A stretch of DNA of 64,000 nucleotides from Vibrio panuliri (GTDB lineage Bacteria; Pseudomonadota; Gammaproteobacteria; Enterobacterales; Vibrionaceae), in assembly GCF_009938205.1 (NCBI RefSeq), contig NZ_AP019654.1:868001-932000 (forward strand), read 5' to 3'. Each line of letters opens with the position of its first letter. Position 1 is the first letter of the stretch. Positions 37,305 to 46,794 of the stretch are shown here, piece after piece. Position numbers and translations under genes: made by a program. The notes under the pieces were generated by a model, which saw only the letters and a list, made by a program, of their open reading frames with translations, was not told where the DNA came from and did not search any database.

Positions 37305-38435
37305 TTGGCTGAAGAAGACGGTCAAGAACGTACCGAAGACGCCACGCCCAGGCGCTTGCAACAAGCCCGAGAAAAAGGGCAGGTTGCAAGGTCAAAAGAG
37401 TTAGCGTCGGTTTCGGTATTAGTGGTAGGGTCTATCGCCTTGATGTGGTTTGGCGAGGGGCTGGCGCACGCGCTATTTAGCGTTATGTCGCGACTGTTCG
37501 ACCTTTCCCGCGAAGAAATTTTCGATCAAACGAAACTGTTTGATATCGCACTTGGTTCACTGACGGCGCTTATTTTGCCATTACTGTTCATTCTCTTGAT
37601 GTTGTTTATCGCTGCGCTCGTGGGAGCGGCTGGGGTCGGAGGGATCAACTTCTCCGCTGAAGCGGCGATGCCCAAGCTATCCAAAATGAACCCGCTAAGC
37701 GGTTTAAAGCGCATGATAGGGATGCAGAGTTGGGTTGAGTTGGTTAAATCTATCCTTAAGGTGACATTAGTTTCGGGGATGGCGTTTTATTTGATCAACG
37801 CCGCCAAAGAGGATTTGTTCCAACTCAGCTTGGATGTGTTCCCGCAGAACATCTTCCATGCTCTCGATATTCTGCTTAATTTTATCCTATTGATCAGTTG
37901 CTCTTTGCTCATTGTGGTCGGCATCGATATCCCGTTTCAGATTTGGCAGCACGCCAATCAACTGAAGATGACCAAACAAGAAGTAAAGGATGAGTATAAA
38001 GAAACCGAAGGTAAGCCTGAGGTTAAAGGCCGGATTCGTATGCTGCAACGTGAAGCCGCCCAGCGTAGGATGATGGCTGAAGTGCCGCAGGCGGATGTGA
38101 TCATTACCAACCCAGAGCACTTTTCAGTGGCGTTGCGATATGATCAAAGCAAAGACCGTGCGCCTATCGTGGTAGCCAAGGGTATTGACCATCTCGCGCT
38201 CAAAATACGAGAAGTCGCCCGTGAGCACGACATCTATATTATTCCAGCGCCACCGTTGGCGCGTTCACTTTATCATTCGACTGAGCTTGAACAAGCCATA
38301 CCTGATGGCTTGTTTACCGCGGTTGCGCAGGTGCTCGCTTATGTGTTCCAGCTTAAGCAGTATCGCCGACGTGGTGGTCAACGCCCGCACTTGAAAACAT
38401 CAGAGCTGCCTATTCCGCCGGATTTAAGGCAATAA
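37305..38435 (+). CDS. flhB: Flagellar export specificity protein FlhB
   Basis: A 376-residue protein: basic N-terminus (GQERTEDATPRRLQQAREKG), four membrane helices (to about residue 215), and a cytoplasmic domain with the self-cleavage site. Here the cleavage loop reads IITNPEHFSVAL, so the usual NPTH is NPEH; the Asn-Pro bond that is cut is kept. FliK acts on this domain to change export from hook to filament proteins. TTG start supported by AGGAG six bases upstream. Last flagellar gene in the window. Confidence 0.94.
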   Translation: MAEEDGQERTEDATPRRLQQAREKGQVARSKELASVSVLVVGSIALMWFGEGLAHALFSVMSRLFDLSREEIFDQTKLFDIALGSLTALILPLLFILLMLFIAALVGAAGVGGINFSAEAAMPKLSKMNPLSGLKRMIGMQSWVELVKSILKVTLVSGMAFYLINAAKEDLFQLSLDVFPQNIFHALDILLNFILLISCSLLIVVGIDIPFQIWQHANQLKMTKQEVKDEYKETEGKPEVKGRIRMLQREAAQRRMMAEVPQADVIITNPEHFSVALRYDQSKDRAPIVVAKGIDHLALKIREVAREHDIYIIPAPPLARSLYHSTELEQAIPDGLFTAVAQVLAYVFQLKQYRRRGGQRPHLKTSELPIPPDLRQ

Positions 38436-38679
38436 TTGCAAAGCGGTTAGAGAGTCGAGAGTTTGAAAGTAAGCGATGAGATTGCGACGCCAAAAGACCG
38501 CTATTGACCTAGCGCCTCATTGGCGTGTTTGGTGTCAAAGCGAGATCCCCAACTCGCTCGTGCCTCACTCTTGAGGATGACACGGTTTTATATTTGAACC
38601 TTGCCCTTAAGGGGGACAGGGTTTGCGTACATGCTTCGCTCTTGGGGATCACAAGGCGTTATGTATATGCCTCGCTTCT
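38436..38679. repeat. flhB-smrB intergenic region with Vibrio-type intergenic repeats
   Basis: No gene is seen. Two related 26-bp direct units lie at 38556-38581 and 38627-38652 (19 of 26 identical), each ending in a CACTCTTGAGGATGAC or similar sequence. The first is preceded by a GCGAG-N8-CTCGC hairpin (38540-38557). The pattern resembles REP-like intergenic elements seen in many Vibrio genomes; that likeness is from memory. Confidence 0.5.
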
Positions 38680-39210
38680 CTACTTTTCAGGAATCGACAA
38701 CAGCACCAACAACGCGCCATCACCACCAAACTCCAGTGGAGCTTGATGAAACGCCATTACATCGGGATGTTGAGCAAGCCAAAGCGGTGCTTTTTGCTTA
38801 AGGATATGTTTGCCAATGCCATGTTGGACGCAAGCACAATGCACTTCATTCTTTATGCAGTAGGCGATCATCGCGCCAAGTTCGCGCTTCGCCTCTTGTT
38901 GAGTCATGCCATGCATATCTAAGAAAACATCGGGCACATACACGCCTCGACGCAACCTTTTGACCTCATAGGTTGACACATCATCGCGAGCGTAGCGGGT
39001 TGGTCCCTCTTCACTTAACAGTGGGACAAACTCGTCAGAGAAATAAAACTCGGCATCACTGTTTTCACGCGTGGTGCGTTTCATTTCTTTTTGCTTAGTA
39101 TTTTTTTTTGGTTGCTGGACTATGGTATCCTGTCGCAACTTTTTTACGCCTTGTACTGCATCCCTAAAAAGGGCGAAATCGTCGTCAGCGTCGAAGTCTT
39201 TTTTACTCAT
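38680..39210 (-). CDS. smrB: Ribosome-rescue endonuclease SmrB
   Basis: A 176-residue Smr-domain protein. SmrB cuts mRNA between collided ribosomes so that stalled ribosomes can be rescued. The Smr domain occupies about residues 95-175 with the catalytic DxH motif (FLDMHGMTQQEAKREL) and the family sequence HGIGKHILKQKAPLWL. The N-terminal part is charged and contains the ribosome-binding helix. It is divergent from prmB, as in E. coli. Confidence 0.92.
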   Translation of the reverse strand: MSKKDFDADDDFALFRDAVQGVKKLRQDTIVQQPKKNTKQKEMKRTTRENSDAEFYFSDEFVPLLSEEGPTRYARDDVSTYEVKRLRRGVYVPDVFLDMHGMTQQEAKRELGAMIAYCIKNEVHCACVQHGIGKHILKQKAPLWLAQHPDVMAFHQAPLEFGGDGALLVLLSIPEK

Positions 39211-39283
39211 GGGTATAAACTAGATGGTGTTTGAACATCAACAATTTGTATTGTCAGTATTGTAGCGCTTTTCGGAGACAATT

Positions 39284-40216
39284 TTGGATAAGATTTTTGT
39301 AGAAGAAGCGGTATCGGAATTACATACCCTTCAAGATATGATTCGTTGGACAGTGAGCCGCTTTAATGCTGCTAACCTGTTTTACGGTCACGGTACAGAT
39401 AACGCGTGGGATGAAGCCGTTCAGCTAATTCTACCAACCCTTTATCTACCAATTGATGTGCCTCCACATGTTCTTAATTCTCGTCTAACGACAAGCGAGC
39501 GCATGCGCGTCGTTGAGCGAGTGGTTAAACGCATCAATGAGCGTACACCAACCGCATACCTCACCAACAAAGCGTGGTTCTGTGGATTAGAATTTTTTGT
39601 TGATGAGCGAGTGCTAGTGCCTCGTTCTCCGATTGGTGAACTTATTCAAGCTGAGTTCCAACCTTGGTTGGTGGAAGAGCCTGTTCGCATTATGGATCTC
39701 TGCACAGGCAGTGGTTGTATCGCGATTGCTTGTGCACATGCTTTCCCTGAAGCTGAAGTGGATGCGATTGATATTTCTGCTGATGCGCTGCAAGTTGCGG
39801 AGCAAAATATTCAAGATCACGGTATGGAGCAACAGGTATTCCCAATTCGCTCTGACTTATTCCGAGATCTAGAAAAAGAGAAGTACAACATCATCGTAAC
39901 TAACCCACCTTACGTTGATGCAGAAGATATGAACAGTCTGCCAGAAGAGTTTACTCACGAACCTGAGCTTGGTTTGGCTGCGGGCTCTGATGGCTTGAAG
40001 TTGGTACGTCGTATTTTAGCTAACGCGCCTGACTACCTAACTGAGCAAGGTATTCTGATTTGTGAAGTAGGCAACTCGATGGTGCATATGATGGAGCAAT
40101 ATCCACATATCCCGTTTACTTGGCTAGAGTTTGAAAACGGCGGTCACGGTGTGTTTATGTTGACTCGTGATCAACTGGTTGACTGTGCAGAAGAGTTCAA
40201 ACTGTACATCGATTAA
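39284..40216 (+). CDS. prmB: Ribosomal protein L3 N5-glutamine methyltransferase PrmB
   Basis: A 310-residue S-adenosylmethionine-dependent enzyme that methylates a glutamine of ribosomal protein L3 during 50S assembly. The SAM-binding motif [14 protein letters not shown] (about residue 138) and the catalytic/substrate motif TNPPYVD (about residue 207) are clear. TTG start. It is the usual partner of aroC downstream. Confidence 0.95.
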   Translation: MDKIFVEEAVSELHTLQDMIRWTVSRFNAANLFYGHGTDNAWDEAVQLILPTLYLPIDVPPHVLNSRLTTSERMRVVERVVKRINERTPTAYLTNKAWFCGLEFFVDERVLVPRSPIGELIQAEFQPWLVEEPVRIMDLCTGSGCIAIACAHAFPEAEVDAIDISADALQVAEQNIQDHGMEQQVFPIRSDLFRDLEKEKYNIIVTNPPYVDAEDMNSLPEEFTHEPELGLAAGSDGLKLVRRILANAPDYLTEQGILICEVGNSMVHMMEQYPHIPFTWLEFENGGHGVFMLTRDQLVDCAEEFKLYID

Positions 40217-40238
40217 GTTAGTTCAAGATGCCAGAATT

Positions 40239-40267
40239 AAACGCCATGCCTTTGCATGGCGTTTTTG
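40239..40267 (+). terminator. Intrinsic terminator after prmB
   Basis: AACGCCATGC-CTTT-GCATGGCGTT stem-loop followed by T5, between prmB and aroC. aroC therefore probably has its own promoter in the 130 bp that follow. Confidence 0.88.
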
Positions 40268-40400
40268 TTGGGGACAACTTGGTTAAATTTGTTGCCATTT
40301 GGGGGTTTACATCAATTGGTAATCAAGCGACTATGAAAATACGAACAACAGGAAGGACAGCTGTAAGCAAGGCATTTACAGCAGCAAAATTGGGGAAGCA

Positions 40401-41486
40401 ATGGCAGGAAATAGTATCGGACAACACTTTCGAGTGACAACATTCGGAGAAAGTCACGGTATCGCACTAGGATGTATCGTTGACGGCTGCCCTCCGGGGT
40501 TAGAAATATCAGAAGAAATGATTCAAGTGGACTTGGACCGTCGACGTCCGGGCACTTCTCGTTACACCACCGCGCGTCGTGAGCCTGACCAAGTCAAGAT
40601 CCTCTCGGGTGTGTTTGAAGGTAAAACGACTGGCACCTCAATTGGCTTACTGATCGAAAATACTGACCAACGCTCAAAAGATTACTCGGATATCAAAGAT
40701 AAGTTTCGTCCAGGTCATGCAGACTATACCTATCATCAGAAATATGGTGTGCGTGATTATCGTGGTGGCGGTCGTTCGTCAGCGCGTGAAACAGCAATGC
40801 GTGTTGCGGCAGGCGCAATTGCTAAGCAATACCTTAAACAAGAGTTTGGGGTTGAGATTCGCGCTTACCTGTCACAGATGGGCGATGTTGCGATAGAGAA
40901 AGTCGATTGGAATGAGATTGAAAATAACCCATTCTTCTCTCCTGATGCCGATAAAGTGGATGCGTTTGACCAACTGATTCGCGACTTGAAAAAACAAGGT
41001 GATTCAATTGGTGCCAAAATCCAAGTGGTTGCGACTAACGTGCCTGTTGGTTTGGGTGAACCAGTGTTTGATCGCCTCGATGCTGATATTGCTCATGCGC
41101 TGATGAGTATTAATGCTGTCAAAGGGGTAGAGATTGGTGATGGTTTTGATGTTGTGAGCCAAAAAGGCAGCGAGCATCGCGATGCCTTATCGCCACAAGG
41201 TTTTGGTAGCAATCATGCTGGTGGGATCTTAGGGGGTATATCGACAGGTCAAGATATTGTCGCCAATATTGCGCTAAAGCCAACCTCAAGCATTACCGTT
41301 CCCGGTGAAACGATTGACCGACAAGGTCAACCGACAGAGTTGATCACTAAAGGTCGCCATGATCCATGTGTTGGCATTCGTGCTGTGCCCATTGCCGAAG
41401 CGATGCTTGCGATTGTTGTGATGGATCATTTGCTGCGCCATCGTGGACAGAATCAGGGAGTGACCACTGAGACGCCACATATCTAG
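40401..41486 (+). CDS. aroC: Chorismate synthase
   Basis: A 361-residue enzyme that makes chorismate, the last step of the shikimate pathway and precursor of aromatic amino acids and folate. It uses reduced FMN. Family signatures are intact: [20 protein letters not shown] at residues about 12-31, [18 protein letters not shown] around 128, and [17 protein letters not shown] near 330. Full normal length. Confidence 0.97.
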   Translation: MAGNSIGQHFRVTTFGESHGIALGCIVDGCPPGLEISEEMIQVDLDRRRPGTSRYTTARREPDQVKILSGVFEGKTTGTSIGLLIENTDQRSKDYSDIKDKFRPGHADYTYHQKYGVRDYRGGGRSSARETAMRVAAGAIAKQYLKQEFGVEIRAYLSQMGDVAIEKVDWNEIENNPFFSPDADKVDAFDQLIRDLKKQGDSIGAKIQVVATNVPVGLGEPVFDRLDADIAHALMSINAVKGVEIGDGFDVVSQKGSEHRDALSPQGFGSNHAGGILGGISTGQDIVANIALKPTSSITVPGETIDRQGQPTELITKGRHDPCVGIRAVPIAEAMLAIVVMDHLLRHRGQNQGVTTETPHI

Positions 41487-41499
41487 TCATGCGCGGATT

Positions 41500-41531
41500 A
41501 AAAAAAGCCAATCGTGATGATTGGCTTTTTT
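41500..41531. terminator. Bidirectional terminator between aroC and the TRIC-type gene
   Basis: An AGCCAATC/GATTGGCT stem with a GTGAT loop and A/T runs on both sides; serves both convergent genes. Confidence 0.93.
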
Positions 41532-41552
41532 GATCTGTCTATATCCGCCTTC

Positions 41553-42176
41553 TTAGTGCAGCGGCTCTTCGCTTTCCAAGTGGAATGAAGGTAAACGCCA
41601 TTTAAAGCGAACGGCGGCCATGCGCATAAGGTATCCAACGACCAGTGTCACGATTGTTGCAGTGACATCCGCAATACCAAACTCAAGTAGCGCTAAGTAG
41701 AGACCGGAAGCGACCAAAGAGACTGAGGCATAGAGTTCTTCGTGCAGAACCAATGGGGTTTGACGACAAATTAAGTCTCGCAATAGACCACCAAATACAC
41801 CCGTCACTAATGCGGCAACCATACAGATGCCAGGATGTAGGCCCATGCCCATCGCAATTTTGGTACCGATGATACTAAAGACGATTAAACCGAGTGCATC
41901 AAGGCGGATAAACAAGCCTTTGAACTTAATGACCCATTTGGCTAAACCTGTTGTCAGTACTCCGGCGATACAAGTGATGGCAAGATACTCAGGGTTTTTT
42001 ACCCAACCTAGAGGGTAGTGGCCTAGTAAAATATCGCGCACCGTACCACCCCCGATAGCGGTAGCACTTGCAACCAGCATCACGCCAAACCAGTCCATTT
42101 TTCGACGACCTGCACTGAGCGCGCCAGTCATCGCTTCTGCTGTGATACCAATAATGTATAACACGCTTAGTAGCAT
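41553..42176 (-). CDS. TRIC-type cation channel family protein (YicG/UPF0126)
   Basis: A 207-residue membrane protein built from two similar halves of glycine-rich membrane segments, each with a GGGTxRD / GGLLRD motif (IGGGTVRDILLG near residue 42; GVFGGLLRDLICRQTP near 127). About seven helices are expected. Prokaryotic TRIC proteins form trimeric channels for monovalent cations; the physiological role in bacteria is not established. In E. coli this position between aroC and epmC is held by mepA and yfcA. Confidence 0.9.
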   Translation of the reverse strand: MLLSVLYIIGITAEAMTGALSAGRRKMDWFGVMLVASATAIGGGTVRDILLGHYPLGWVKNPEYLAITCIAGVLTTGLAKWVIKFKGLFIRLDALGLIVFSIIGTKIAMGMGLHPGICMVAALVTGVFGGLLRDLICRQTPLVLHEELYASVSLVASGLYLALLEFGIADVTATIVTLVVGYLMRMAAVRFKWRLPSFHLESEEPLH

Positions 42177-42410
42177 AACGATTACTCAATTCAAAAGGGG
42201 AAAACAGATGCAGTAGATAGATCTACCCCACCTTATAAAGCAAGCATGGCAGTGTAGGGGTTGTTGAGGAAAAAAGCGAATGAGTTTTGTTGTTTACGAA
42301 AGCGTTTTCAGATAATTTTTTCTAATGTCAACACTGGTTGTAAGGTATTGCAATAGTAGCTAGAAGTGCGAGAATGCTTGAGCTGTAACTGTTTTCAATC
42401 TAAAGAGCCC

Positions 42411-42941
42411 ATGACGCACGACTATCAAGACCTTATCAAAATCTTTAATGATACTTTTTATTCAAGTTTTAATACCAAGCTGGAGTTAGGTGGTGATGAG
42501 CCTATCTACCTACCTGCCAATGAAAAGTGCGATTATCACCGGATTATTTTTGCTCGCGGCTTCTATGCATCGGCACTACATGAGATCGCACATTGGTGCG
42601 TAGCGGGACCTGAGCGTCGTTTACTTGAAGATTTTGGCTACTGGTACGAACCAGATGGGCGAACAGCTCAAGTTCAAGCGGAGTTTGAAAAGGTTGAGAT
42701 TCGTCCGCAAGCCTATGAGTGGATTCTTGCGTTGAGCGCTGGTTTTCCGTTTACAGTGAGTTGCGATAACCTTAATGGTGATTTCGAACCTGATCGCTTG
42801 GCTTTTATGGGCAAAGTACACCGAGAGGTAATTTCGATCCTTGAACAAGGTCTACCGCCGCGGGTTAAGATGCTTTCAGAAGCGATGCGCAGTTTCTATC
42901 AAGTTGCGCCATTAAGTGCCGATAAGTTTCAGGTTAAGTAA
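42411..42941 (+). CDS. epmC: Elongation factor P hydroxylase EpmC
   Basis: A 176-residue enzyme (YfcM) that hydroxylates the beta-lysylated lysine of elongation factor P, the last step of that modification. The iron-binding pattern ALHEIAHWCVAG is seen at about residues 46-57; further Glu/His residues complete the metal site. ATG at 42411 (MTHDYQDLIKIF) is chosen over upstream codons because it matches the family start. Confidence 0.93.
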   Translation: MTHDYQDLIKIFNDTFYSSFNTKLELGGDEPIYLPANEKCDYHRIIFARGFYASALHEIAHWCVAGPERRLLEDFGYWYEPDGRTAQVQAEFEKVEIRPQAYEWILALSAGFPFTVSCDNLNGDFEPDRLAFMGKVHREVISILEQGLPPRVKMLSEAMRSFYQVAPLSADKFQVK

Positions 42942-42946
42942 TACGC

Positions 42947-42982
42947 CCAAAGCCCAATGAACAGTTGGGCTTTGGCTTTTTG
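42947..42982. terminator. Intrinsic terminator after epmC
   Basis: CCAAAGCCCAA/TTGGGCTTTGG (11-bp stem, 7-base loop) followed by CTTTTT. It stops epmC and may serve the convergent lipoprotein gene weakly. Confidence 0.9.
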
Positions 42983-42984
42983 AG

Positions 42985-43539
42985 CTAAGGGATTAACCAA
43001 GTGCTCTGTGCTTGATAGTCATACTGCCAAGTAAATATCAGTGGTACGCTGCCATTTTCCATTGGGGTTATCTCGGCAATCAACGACGTTTGATGATTCG
43101 GCAATTTTAAATCAAACCTTCCAATACCATCATCAAGCGCAGCCTTAATAAAACATTTGTCATAGTCGATCGCTTGCTGGTCGTACTCGCAAATCGCAAT
43201 ATACGCTTGTTTGTCATTCAGTTGGCTGAGATTGACATCGACAGTTAGCTGATAAGTTGACGATAGATTGTTTTGATTGGCAATGACTAACTCATTGATT
43301 GATTGAACACTTGGCTCCGGTGGTGGAGCGGGGCTCGGTGCGGGAGTCGGCTCGGCATTCTGTGCGCTTTCCCCACTATCGGAAGCCGCTGCGCTGGCGG
43401 TAAAGCTTAAGGGGCTGCTACCGCCATTAGTGTTTGTTGCAGGTGTGTCACTTCCACTGTCGCCATCGCCACCACCACATGCGGTCAATACCAGAGTCAG
43501 GCCAAGCATGGTCAACCAATTATTCTGCTGCTTTGTCAT
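42985..43539 (-). CDS. Putative outer-membrane lipoprotein, partner of the LruC-domain gene
   Basis: A 184-residue protein of no recognised family. It has a lipoprotein signal with lipobox LTAC (Cys at about residue 21), followed by Gly (no Asp at +2, so outer membrane is likely). Then come a Gly/Ser/Asp-rich flexible stretch and a Pro/Ala/Glu linker (APSPAPPPEPS). The C-terminal 100-residue domain looks beta-rich and has two Cys (CEYDQQ and DKCF). It lies 15 bp downstream of the LruC-domain gene on the same strand, so the two are probably co-expressed. Function unknown. Confidence 0.7.
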   Translation of the reverse strand: MTKQQNNWLTMLGLTLVLTACGGGDGDSGSDTPATNTNGGSSPLSFTASAAASDSGESAQNAEPTPAPSPAPPPEPSVQSINELVIANQNNLSSTYQLTVDVNLSQLNDKQAYIAICEYDQQAIDYDKCFIKAALDDGIGRFDLKLPNHQTSLIAEITPMENGSVPLIFTWQYDYQAQSTWLIP

Positions 43540-43554
43540 GATTTATCCCTCGTA

Positions 43555-45747
43555 TTAATCAAAGTACACGTAGTTTTCATCGATGTAGTCATTTGTGGTA
43601 TCACTGTCGACACGATTGTCTTTTTCTTCTTCAGTGGCAGCGTACCAAGTCGTCGCGGTTTGACCGCTCGGGTCTGAGGCAAAGACCGAAAAGTAGCGAT
43701 ATGCTTTAAGGATGCTCACTTGCTCTAATGGGTGCTGCCACGTTAAGGGAATTTCAATTGCCCAAGGCAGACCATTGGCGTTATGGAAATGAGTCTCACC
43801 GGATGAAGTGTCGTCGCCAAGCGCTTTATAGCGAGCATCAAATTTGCTGGTAGGTGCTTGGTTTTTAAGGTGTACTTCAAGCCCTCGTGATGGGTATCCA
43901 CCAGTTAACTGATAGCCAATTTCGCCATAGTAGTGACCTGGTGCGGCAAAAATAAATGGATCATAGGGGAAATCGGGCATCTGCTGATTTTCGATGGCAT
44001 TGCGCATTGTGACGGTTAATTGCCATGTTGGACGGTAACTGGTACCGCACCCTTCTTGGGTGCGGAAAAACGTGCAGCTTTCTCCTTCACCAGATTCGGC
44101 AATGTCCCATAAATCATCTTGAATAATCAGCACGGCGTCGGTTGTGCCGGATTCCAATACGGTGCGTTCCACTGGTTCGCCATTAATGATCAGTTCAATC
44201 AATTCTTGCTTAATATCGGTGGGGGCGACATCAGGTAATCTAATCGCAAAGCCAGAGTGGTAGTCTCCACCAAGCGCGGCGACTTGCCCTTCGAGTTTGA
44301 TGCGAATCACTTTGCCATCTAATTGATATTCGGTGTACTTAACGTTCATCAGTACATCGTTCATATCGTAGTCGCCCGCGATAGGATACTGGTCCTCGTA
44401 CGCAAATGTGGTGTAATCGGCGCCACTTGGGTATATCTCAGTGACAACCCCTTCCTCAGTTATGTCGATCAAATAGTCTTCGACTTCTCCGGTTGGTACG
44501 CCACCTGAAGGGCCTATGTTGTCCACTTCACTTAATCGAAATCTTGCCCACGTGCTGCCTACTTGCGCCCAAGGTGGAACCGAAAAAAACACATCCTGTT
44601 GTCCGTTGGAAACCGATAAGTTGGTGACGATGATTTCATCAGAATCAAACGTCCCATCGCCATCAAAATCCATCCATGCATTAAGCACACTGCCAGACGA
44701 AGCGCCATTCACACTCACACTTAGCTTGGACATTCTGCCCACTTGAATTGGCAGCGGGAAAGCCACGCCATCGTCGTCATCGACACCATCGGAGACGTCG
44801 TCACTTAACGGTGGCAAACTTGCATCAGTTTCGCCGTCAATCAGTTCACCGAGTTTGAGTGTGGTAACGCCGTGGCGTGCACCAGAGTTAGCGTAGGATG
44901 TGTTATAGCTGTCAGGGGCGTCGCCAAAGTCCGTATTAGGGCTTGCTTCTACTGGTGCTAAGGCACAGCGAGCCCCGTCATTGGAGGTACTAGAAGGCCC
45001 ATAGGCAAAAAAGTTGGCAGAGGACTGCATTCCATCAATGCTGACTTTAAATACAAAACCATTGCTGTTGTTACTGGCGTAGAAGTTGCCATCGACGTCA
45101 AAGTAGACAGCGCCGAAGGTTAGGCTATAGCCCAAAGCGTCTTTATCAAGTAGTTGATTTAGTTGTGTGCTGGTGCCTGCATTGACGTCGATTTGCCACA
45201 AGTAGCCGCTAGAATCGATGCTGTACGCCAGCGAGTTGTCGGGGTGGAAGGCGATATCAAAGATTTTGGGTGCGCCAAATTGAGCTGGGGACGCGACCAA
45301 CGTCATCACTAAAGTATCAAGGTCTATCTTGTAAAGTCCGTCTGAAGGGCGGTAGCCATACCAAGCGTTTTCTTCCAGAGAAACATCGCCGACGTAAATC
45401 GCACTCGGAGCGCCACTGGGTTTGGTTACAGAAAGTGAGTACTTAGTAAAGGTACTGTCAATCAGCGCTAAGGATTGAGCGCCATAATCCCAGCCGTAGA
45501 TAAACTCATCATGTTGGCTGAAACCAACGGCATTGATTTTTGCACTACCCAACGATGAATCCAGTGTTGAATAACTGCCTAAATCGATATTGACCCCGTA
45601 GGCGACAGGTTCACCCGACGGGTTTTGGAACAAAAAGGCTTCAGTTGGGCAATTACTAAAAGGCTGCTGAGCGAGCGCAGATGGGGCGTTCGAAGAGATT
45701 GAGAGGGCAGCCAATGTAATGGCCAGTTTTGGCAACGGTGTAGGCAT
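43555..45747 (-). CDS. Secreted LruC-domain protein with GEVEDY motif
   Basis: About 730 residues from the ATG at 45747 (MPTPLPKLAITLAALSI), which begins a signal peptide cleaved near ALAQQ. Upstream start codons are less likely. The first 270 residues resemble a beta-propeller-like repeat region (repeated YGWDYG, WYGYRPSDGLYKID, FHPDNSLAYSID). Next is the DFGDAPDSYNT...GEVEDYLIDI module common in surface proteins. The C-terminal half is the LruC domain (DUF4842; YPIAGDYDMNDVLMNVKY). The role of LruC domains is unknown. The protein should be periplasmic or exported; no PEP-CTERM sorting signal is seen. Confidence 0.8.
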   Translation of the reverse strand: MPTPLPKLAITLAALSISSNAPSALAQQPFSNCPTEAFLFQNPSGEPVAYGVNIDLGSYSTLDSSLGSAKINAVGFSQHDEFIYGWDYGAQSLALIDSTFTKYSLSVTKPSGAPSAIYVGDVSLEENAWYGYRPSDGLYKIDLDTLVMTLVASPAQFGAPKIFDIAFHPDNSLAYSIDSSGYLWQIDVNAGTSTQLNQLLDKDALGYSLTFGAVYFDVDGNFYASNNSNGFVFKVSIDGMQSSANFFAYGPSSTSNDGARCALAPVEASPNTDFGDAPDSYNTSYANSGARHGVTTLKLGELIDGETDASLPPLSDDVSDGVDDDDGVAFPLPIQVGRMSKLSVSVNGASSGSVLNAWMDFDGDGTFDSDEIIVTNLSVSNGQQDVFFSVPPWAQVGSTWARFRLSEVDNIGPSGGVPTGEVEDYLIDITEEGVVTEIYPSGADYTTFAYEDQYPIAGDYDMNDVLMNVKYTEYQLDGKVIRIKLEGQVAALGGDYHSGFAIRLPDVAPTDIKQELIELIINGEPVERTVLESGTTDAVLIIQDDLWDIAESGEGESCTFFRTQEGCGTSYRPTWQLTVTMRNAIENQQMPDFPYDPFIFAAPGHYYGEIGYQLTGGYPSRGLEVHLKNQAPTSKFDARYKALGDDTSSGETHFHNANGLPWAIEIPLTWQHPLEQVSILKAYRYFSVFASDPSGQTATTWYAATEEEKDNRVDSDTTNDYIDENYVYFD

Positions 45748-45902
45748 AAGTTGGCTCTCTAAAAAATGAGACGTAGAGGGAGAAAAGCATAGTGCGTGCC
45801 AGATGACCAAGCCCCGTGCTATATAGGGTTTGCGTTAAATTTCTCAATGTGAGAAGCTTCAGCCTCCTTTTTGAGAATCAAACTGAGTTGATTAACCACA
45901 AC

Positions 45903-46166
45903 ATGATTATTGAATTTGAAGAAAAGCTACTTGAGCTTATTGATGCTCGCATCGCAACGGCATCGGATGATGAGTTATTTGCTGGTGGCTACTTACGCGG
46001 TCACATTTCACTCTCAGCAGCGTCATGTGAAGAGGAAGGCATTAACGATGTTGAAGAGCTTAAGCTGCGTATCATTGCGAGTTTAGAACAAGCTCGTCCT
46101 GAGTTAAGCCCTGCCGACCGAACCATCGTTAACGATTTGTGGAATGAATTAATTCACCACGCCTAG
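45903..46166 (+). CDS. yfcL: YfcL family protein
   Basis: An 87-residue acidic, helical protein. Start at ATG 45903 (MIIEFEEKLLELIDARI), which aligns with E. coli YfcL; features such as SDDELFAGGYLRGHISL and the DLWNELIHHA ending support this. Function unknown. In E. coli it lies directly between epmC and mnmC; here the lipoprotein/LruC pair separates it from epmC. Confidence 0.9.
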   Translation: MIIEFEEKLLELIDARIATASDDELFAGGYLRGHISLSAASCEEEGINDVEELKLRIIASLEQARPELSPADRTIVNDLWNELIHHA

Positions 46167-46259
46167 TCAGTTCAGAAAAACCGTATCCTTAGTGGTTGTC
46201 GCTTGATTGCTCAGTTTCTATGCTAATAGAGAACATCAGCAGAAAAAGGAACAACCACT

Positions 46260-46793
46260 ATGCTTATCGTCGCTTTTGGCGCTTCTACCAGTTCTTCCTC
46301 GATTAATCGCACCCTCGCAAATTACGCCGCCCATCTTGTACCAGACGCGCAAGTGAAGCTTTTGGATCTCAATGACTACCATGTTCCCATCTTCAGCGAA
46401 GATATGGAAAAGCAGATTGGTCAGTCTGAAGGGGCGAGAGCTTTTTTAGCCGATATTAGCCAAGCCGATGCGTTGATCATCTCTTTTGCTGAACACAATG
46501 GGGCATACACAGCGGCGTACAAAAACCTTTTTGATTGGGCATCACGGATTGAGCGGGAAGTGTTTCAGCAGAAACCTGCTGTGTATCTTGCGACTTCTCC
46601 AGGGCCGGGCGGGGCGAGTAATGTGTTAGCTGCGGCGAGTGGTTCAGCCAGTTATTTTGGTGCACAGCTCAAAGCATCACTCTCGGTGCCGAGCTTCTAC
46701 GATAATTTCGATCTGGCTACAGGTAAATTTAGTTCAAGTGAAATGGCCGATAAAGTGCGCCAAGTTGTTACGGCACTCACCGCTGAACTGTAA
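46260..46793 (+). CDS. NADPH-dependent FMN reductase family protein
   Basis: A 177-residue flavodoxin-like protein. The N-terminal phosphate-binding loop of this family is FGASTSSSSINRTLA (residues 6-20). EHNGAYTAAYKNLFDWASR (about 78-96) matches the FMN-binding and dimer region, and SPGPGGASN the second FMN loop. Family members reduce flavins, quinones, azo compounds or chromate; the substrate is not predictable. It is inserted between yfcL and mnmC, which are neighbours in E. coli. Confidence 0.88.
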   Translation: MLIVAFGASTSSSSINRTLANYAAHLVPDAQVKLLDLNDYHVPIFSEDMEKQIGQSEGARAFLADISQADALIISFAEHNGAYTAAYKNLFDWASRIEREVFQQKPAVYLATSPGPGGASNVLAAASGSASYFGAQLKASLSVPSFYDNFDLATGKFSSSEMADKVRQVVTALTAEL

Positions 46794-46794
46794 G

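Noticed and set aside
40228..40437. Open frame of 69 codons between prmB and aroC
   Set aside because: It runs through the prmB terminator and into aroC in another frame; no ribosome site and no recognisable family.
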